The notes under the pieces were generated by a model. That model saw only the letters and a program-made list of their open reading frames with translations, had not been told where the DNA came from and did not search any database. A stretch of DNA of 8,995 nt from Bacillota bacterium (GTDB lineage: Bacteria; Bacillota; Clostridia; Lachnospirales; Lachnospiraceae): the NCBI GenBank assembly GCA_023387655.1, contig JAEWHR010000041.1:1-8995 (forward strand). Direction: 5' to 3'. The first letter of the stretch is position 1. Each line of letters starts with the position of its first letter. Shown one piece after another: positions 6,222-8,995 of the stretch. The translations under genes and the position numbers were made by a program.

Positions 6222-6238
6222 ACATAGGCTCTTTTTTT
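6198..6238 (+). terminator. Possible intrinsic terminator after the lipoprotein region
   Basis: An inverted repeat GTTTAT (6204-6209) and ATAAAC (6218-6223) is followed, after a short gap, by CTC and seven T residues (6232-6238). An outer GAG (6202-6204) can pair with CTC (6229-6231) if the CATAGG segment bulges out. The stem is A+T-rich and imperfect, but the T-run is good and the position suits the end of the lipoprotein transcript. Confidence 0.4.
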
Positions 6239-6346
6239 GTTATCTTAATATCAGCGACTAAAATTACGGATAATGATATGGTAAGCTATAACATTAGATA
6301 TTAAATGGGGATAAAATATACTTTCCGGTATGTCCTATTACTTAAT

Positions 6347-6374
6347 TTGACCTTCATATGTTTCCATGTACGAT
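6347..6374 (+). promoter_or_regulatory. Possible promoter for the broken gene at 6446
   Basis: TTGACC (6347-6352) and TACGAT (6369-6374) are 16 bases apart. The -35 box is good and the -10 is modest (4 of 6). Transcription would start near 6381, after the ATG at 6358 but before the better-supported ATG at 6446. Confidence 0.26.
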
Positions 6375-6445
6375 ACACAAGGGTAATACTCTTTTGCTTG
6401 AGGTAGCGCTATCTTTGTTTTACTGCAGCGGGAAGAAGAGGAGTT

Positions 6446-7951
6446 ATGGATTATTATATAAAAGTCATCCCACATATACCGGTTATTATTTTATACAATC
6501 AAATTCTATTAATAAATTAAGTAATGAAATTATTAGGTGGATAGATAATAGAAATCCTGGCGTAACAGCACATAAAGTAAGTGAAAAATTTCTATATATA
6601 GAAATGCTTACAGATATTGGTCATGCTTTTGCTAATTCTAAGAGAACAGTTACTGAATTAAAAAATACAATAATTAATTATCTTATAGAACACCAATTTA
6701 AAGGAATTCAGAACTTAATCGACTTACAAGTCTGTATGGCGAGTTATGATTATTCAGAATATCCAGATAATTCTGGATAGAGTTTCACTAAGTATTTTTT
6801 TCCTGAAGCATTTGAAGTCGGAAGAAGGATTGCAAGTGATGCGGGTATATTATTTGAATGTTTTATTGAAATTAATAAGCTACCTAAATTTGAGATACCA
6901 ATGATGTATGTAACTAGTACTATTGAAAATTGTTTTAGACGATTCGGATCTGATGGAGAAAATCTATTTTTTCCAACAAAAGAGGAGTGGAATCAATCAA
7001 TTATTGATTCAGGCTATATAGTTGCCCATTTCATGACGAGCAATTATTAAGTTTAAGATATAAAGATAAAGCTGTTTCATATTCTATCGATTTTGCTCCG
7101 ACAGAGGCATATAGCACTATGCAGGCGAAAGAGAAGCAGCCTGCTGAGCGATATATCGAGATACTACCTTCAAAAGAATTGATTGATGGAATATGGCAGA
7201 TTACACCGGATATTATTAAGATTGATGTTCCCCCAGTTCAGAAGATTATTTTTTTTAATCCATCCACAGAACCGTCAGAAACCGTAAAAACAATAAAAAA
7301 AATACTTTCAAATTAATAGATTGCCTAAGAAAAAATATTAGCAATATAGAATTTAAGCCGATATATCACATTGAAACGAAAATCTGTGATTTAAAATATA
7401 ATGAGCTATTAATAAAAAGTGCGGATTGGTTTAATTCAAAATGTCAGATATTTTACAGAAGTAATCTAGAAAACTGGTTTATAGCAATAATTATAGAAGA
7501 ATTAATCAAGAATATTGATAAGGATATACTTCAAAAATCCATTTCTAACATGCAACGAAATCAATTTTATTACAATATTGATAATGAAGATTACATAAAA
7601 TCTGCCTCTGCTGTCTTTTTGGCATATATAGTAACAAATGCCAGAGATTTATACGAAGGGATTAACAACTCCATAATTTATCATTATTATACGCATAATA
7701 AAATGAGTAGATGCCCGTTTTCGATTTTTGATATAGAGAGTTATATTAACAGAAAAAGTATAATTGACAACTTTATACCTTTTCTCATTTATGGTCGTTT
7801 ATTTGGTAATTTATATGAACACATTATAAGAAAATTACGGGTTAATATAGAAATATCTCTTAATTATTTTAGTCAATCCGTAGATTTTCATGTACCTGAT
7901 TATGTTATTGTTAGACAAGATGATTATTATGAAATATTTGAAATAGAATAA
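6446..7951 (+). pseudogene. Unrecognised protein of about 500 residues, broken by one stop and three frameshifts
   Basis: Open segments in three frames follow each other with almost no overlap and read as one protein. ATG 6446 (purine-rich GGAAGAAGAGGAG upstream) begins MDYYIKVIPHIP; the frame shifts near 6480 into GYYFIQSNSINKLSNEI. It continues to TAG 6778-6780 and, beyond that stop, in the same frame to TAA 7048. A shift near 7030 gives HDEQLLSLRYKDKAV; another at the A-run 7295-7302 gives KLIDCLRKNISN, and the last segment ends EIFEIE at TAA 7949-7951. Each shift is repaired by adding one base (a C, a T, an A). The protein is soluble, rich in Ile, Asn and Tyr, with no signal peptide and no motif I know. 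The ATG at 6358 is less likely as the start because it has no ribosome binding site. Function unknown. Confidence 0.62.
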
Positions 7952-7965
7952 AAATGATTTTTATT
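7947..7965. terminator. Perfect A/T palindrome overlapping the stop of the broken gene
   Basis: AATAAAAAT at 7947-7955 and ATTTTTATT at 7957-7965 form 9-base arms around a single G and overlap the TAA at 7949-7951; TT and C follow. It could act as a weak, possibly bidirectional terminator, but the stem is all A/T and the loop must open by a few pairs. It sits just before the next promoter, which is the expected place for a terminator. Confidence 0.3.
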
Positions 7966-8001
7966 TTCAGTTCTTCAAACGTTTATGTAAATGTAAAATT
8001 G

Positions 8002-8010
8002 TGGTATAAT
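8002..8010 (+). promoter_or_regulatory. Extended -10 promoter upstream of the VOC gene
   Basis: TGGTATAAT combines a perfect TATAAT (8005-8010) with the TG extension at 8002-8003. The -35 position (7982-7987, TTTATG) is poor, as is usual for extended -10 promoters. Transcription would start near 8017, 60 bases before the TTG start of the VOC protein. Confidence 0.45.
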
Positions 8011-8076
8011 CTTTATATGTCTGTCACAATTGGTGGTGATTGTGAATGGAATTTATTTATTTTGGAGGTGAAGACT

Positions 8077-8440
8077 TTGATTTTTATACCGACATTGCAT
8101 TGTGGAGGTCGTTGTGAAGAGGCGATTGAAAAAAGCCTTTAATTTAGAAATTGATTGGCAGGGAAAAGATGAGCAAACAAACCTTATATATCACACAGAG
8201 GCTCGAATTGGCAAACAGAGGATTAGGCTGTCCGATGGTGGAACAGAACAAGAGAAAATTCAAGTAGATTCATTGTTTCTTGCTGTGGTATTTGACACAG
8301 TTGAAGAAGTCGAAAGAGTATTTGATATATTAAAAGAAGATGGAACAGTAATAGAAGCACCCCATAAGCCAGACTTTGCAACCTGCATGAGTGAATTAAA
8401 AGATAAATTCGGCTTTAAGTGGTTCTTAATGGTTGACTAA
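8077..8440 (+). pseudogene. PhnB-like VOC (glyoxalase/bleomycin-resistance fold) protein, frameshifted
   Basis: GGAGGTG (8064-8070) precedes TTG 8077, whose frame reads MIFIPTLHCGGRCEEAIE, the typical first strand and helix of PhnB-type VOC proteins, then stops at 8140-8142. The next frame continues at once with KKAFNLEIDWQGKDEQTN and runs to TAA 8438-8440, ending KDKFGFKWFLMVD, the hallmark D-x-F-G-x-x-W end of this subfamily. The junction lies in the A-run near 8129-8134. Removing one A restores the frame but leaves the helix two residues short (the usual E-x-Y is missing), so a small deletion may be the true lesion. Intact members are 120-150 residues and dimeric, with varied or unknown substrates. 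A GTG at 8114 behind GGAGGT could still start a shortened product, which would lack the first strand. Confidence 0.7.
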
Positions 8441-8539
8441 ATATAAAACTTCATCTACTGATACGCATTCATTAGCATAAAGTTGGTTTGCAAACGTCCC
8501 CAACAGTAAGGTATTTGTATTTATTTTGTGAGGTGTTTT

Positions 8540-8737
8540 ATGAGCAAGGATATTGCTGCGGAAATGAACTCGTTGCAGTCACAAGCTTCGGATGCACTAT
8601 ACCTGATATATATCAAATATGAAAGGATAGAGCATGTCATAGTTTATTCTGATATGCCTAGTAAATTCCCTCTTGCTACTACATGGGAAGATGATAACGG
8701 TAAAAAATATACAAAAGAACAAATTGTTACAATATAA
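8540..8737 (+). CDS. Small protein of unknown function
   Basis: I choose ATG 8540, with GAGGTG (8530-8535) four bases ahead, over the in-frame GTG at 8528, which would lie inside that ribosome binding site. The 65-residue product is soluble: a predicted helix (SKDIAAEMNSLQSQASDAL), then alternating hydrophobic strands (YLIYIKYERIEHVIVYSD) and a charged end (WEDDNGKKYTKEQIVTI). I recognise no family. It lies 99 bases after the VOC remnant and 155 bases before the next gene, so it is probably transcribed alone. The codon pattern and ribosome binding site are convincing for a real small gene. Confidence 0.58.
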   Translation: MSKDIAAEMNSLQSQASDALYLIYIKYERIEHVIVYSDMPSKFPLATTWEDDNGKKYTKEQIVTI

Positions 8738-8773
8738 CGCACTGTGTCTCATACGTAATAGATTATATTACTA

Positions 8774-8804
8774 TATAATGGTTCGTAATAGTTACAAATT
8801 ACGA
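8774..8804 (+). promoter_or_regulatory. -10 box with an adjoining palindrome, possible operator
   Basis: A TATAAT (8774-8779) is followed by a perfect inverted repeat TCGTAAT (8783-8789) and ATTACGA (8798-8804) with an 8-base spacer. The left arm's CGTAATAG also occurs at 8754-8761, 30 bases upstream (three helical turns), on the other side of the -10 box. The -35 region is poor. A protein bound here would cover the transcription start, so repression is plausible. The next gene is the histidine phosphatase at 8893. Confidence 0.36.
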
Positions 8805-8892
8805 CATAAAAGTTATTTGTTTAATGCCTAATAAATAATAATTTAGCGAGAAAATGTATTTAAGAATTTAAAGAGCAATGGGGGATAAATAA

Positions 8893-8995
8893 ATGAAAAA
8901 TATCATAACTATTCAACACACACAGTCTATTCATCATACTAATGGTATGGTTGGTTCTTGGACTGATTGGGATTTATCAGAGCAGGGGATACAAC
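8893..8995 (+). CDS. Histidine phosphatase (phosphoglycerate-mutase-like) family, N-terminal part
   Basis: ATG 8893 follows GGGGGA (8880-8885) at 7 bases. The 34 residues before the window edge read MKNIITIQHTQSIHHTNGM and then GSWTDWDLSEQGIQ. This matches the start of a histidine phosphatase subgroup in which the usual R-H-G motif is Q-H-T; the His of QHT (residue 9) is the predicted phosphate-accepting residue. The G-x-W-T-D-W-x-L-x-x-x-G segment is conserved in this subgroup. Members are cytosolic, about 190-220 residues, and remove phosphate from small molecules; the substrate cannot be told from this fragment. The gene looks intact as far as it goes and may mark the return to stable chromosome after the accessory region. 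Confidence 0.8.
   Translation, partial: MKNIITIQHTQSIHHTNGMVGSWTDWDLSEQGIQ

Noticed and set aside
6358..6445. ATG 6358 as the start of the large broken gene
   Set aside because: No ribosome binding site precedes it and the added residues look unlike the rest; ATG 6446 has purine-rich sequence upstream and a better N-terminus.
7954..8076. Upstream extension of the VOC frame from ATG 7954
   Set aside because: It crosses the extended -10 promoter and has no ribosome binding site; similarity to VOC proteins begins only at 8077.
8486..8495. Perfect 10-base palindrome GTTTGCAAAC
   Set aside because: It does not extend beyond 10 bases, has no nearby promoter boxes that I can see, and a palindrome this short is weak evidence.
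1..8995. CRISPR array, tRNA, rRNA or large riboswitch
   Set aside because: I saw no regularly spaced repeats, cloverleaf-like sequence or recognisable conserved RNA motif on either strand.

Overview
The window is A+T-rich with strong purine-rich ribosome binding sites (for example AGAGGAGGT before the first large gene). It carries an IS256-family element, a lipobox lipoprotein and VOC-family and histidine-phosphatase genes. Together these suggest a low-G+C Bacillota, probably a gut or rumen Clostridia such as Lachnospiraceae; that placement is inference. Every gene I can support lies on the + strand. The region looks like an accessory island: few intact genes, many remnants, long non-coding gaps and insertion-sequence ends.

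Layout. Positions 1-116 are the right end of an IS256-like element (end of a transposase, then a terminal inverted repeat). Directly inside it, 121-200 is a relic copy of the 3' end of a small helix-turn-helix (HTH) gene whose fuller copy lies at 3439-3712. Between these two copies sit the two best-preserved large genes. The first (452-2017) is a 521-residue protein with an AbiJ-type N-terminal domain, a conserved linker region and a complete Ser/Thr protein kinase domain. The second (2416-3291) is a DUF4263/Shedu-like predicted nuclease. Both families are associated with anti-phage defence, so 117-4105 reads as a small defence island. It ends with a two-helix membrane protein (3732-4115) cut short by the left end of a second IS256-like element (4106 to about 4335).

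The right half is mostly decayed. 4343-4860 holds orphan fragments of unrecognised proteins, and 4861-5264 holds little beyond a possible relic reading frame. A well-formed promoter at 5265-5294 then precedes an intact lipoprotein gene (5331-5987). After a small fragment and a possible terminator comes a gene for an unrecognised protein of about 500 residues, broken by one stop codon and three frameshifts (6446-7951). Next are a frameshifted PhnB-like VOC protein (8077-8440), a small unknown protein (8540-8737) and the start of a histidine phosphatase that runs off the window (8893-8995).

How the genes may work together. The kinase and the Shedu-like nuclease could be two independent defence systems sharing an island or one functional pair. 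A 398-base gap separates them, so co-transcription is not evident. The direct repeats and IS ends around them suggest gain and loss as a cassette. Single-base indels at short homopolymers recur in the broken genes, so some lesions could be sequencing errors, but in-frame stops elsewhere argue for real decay.
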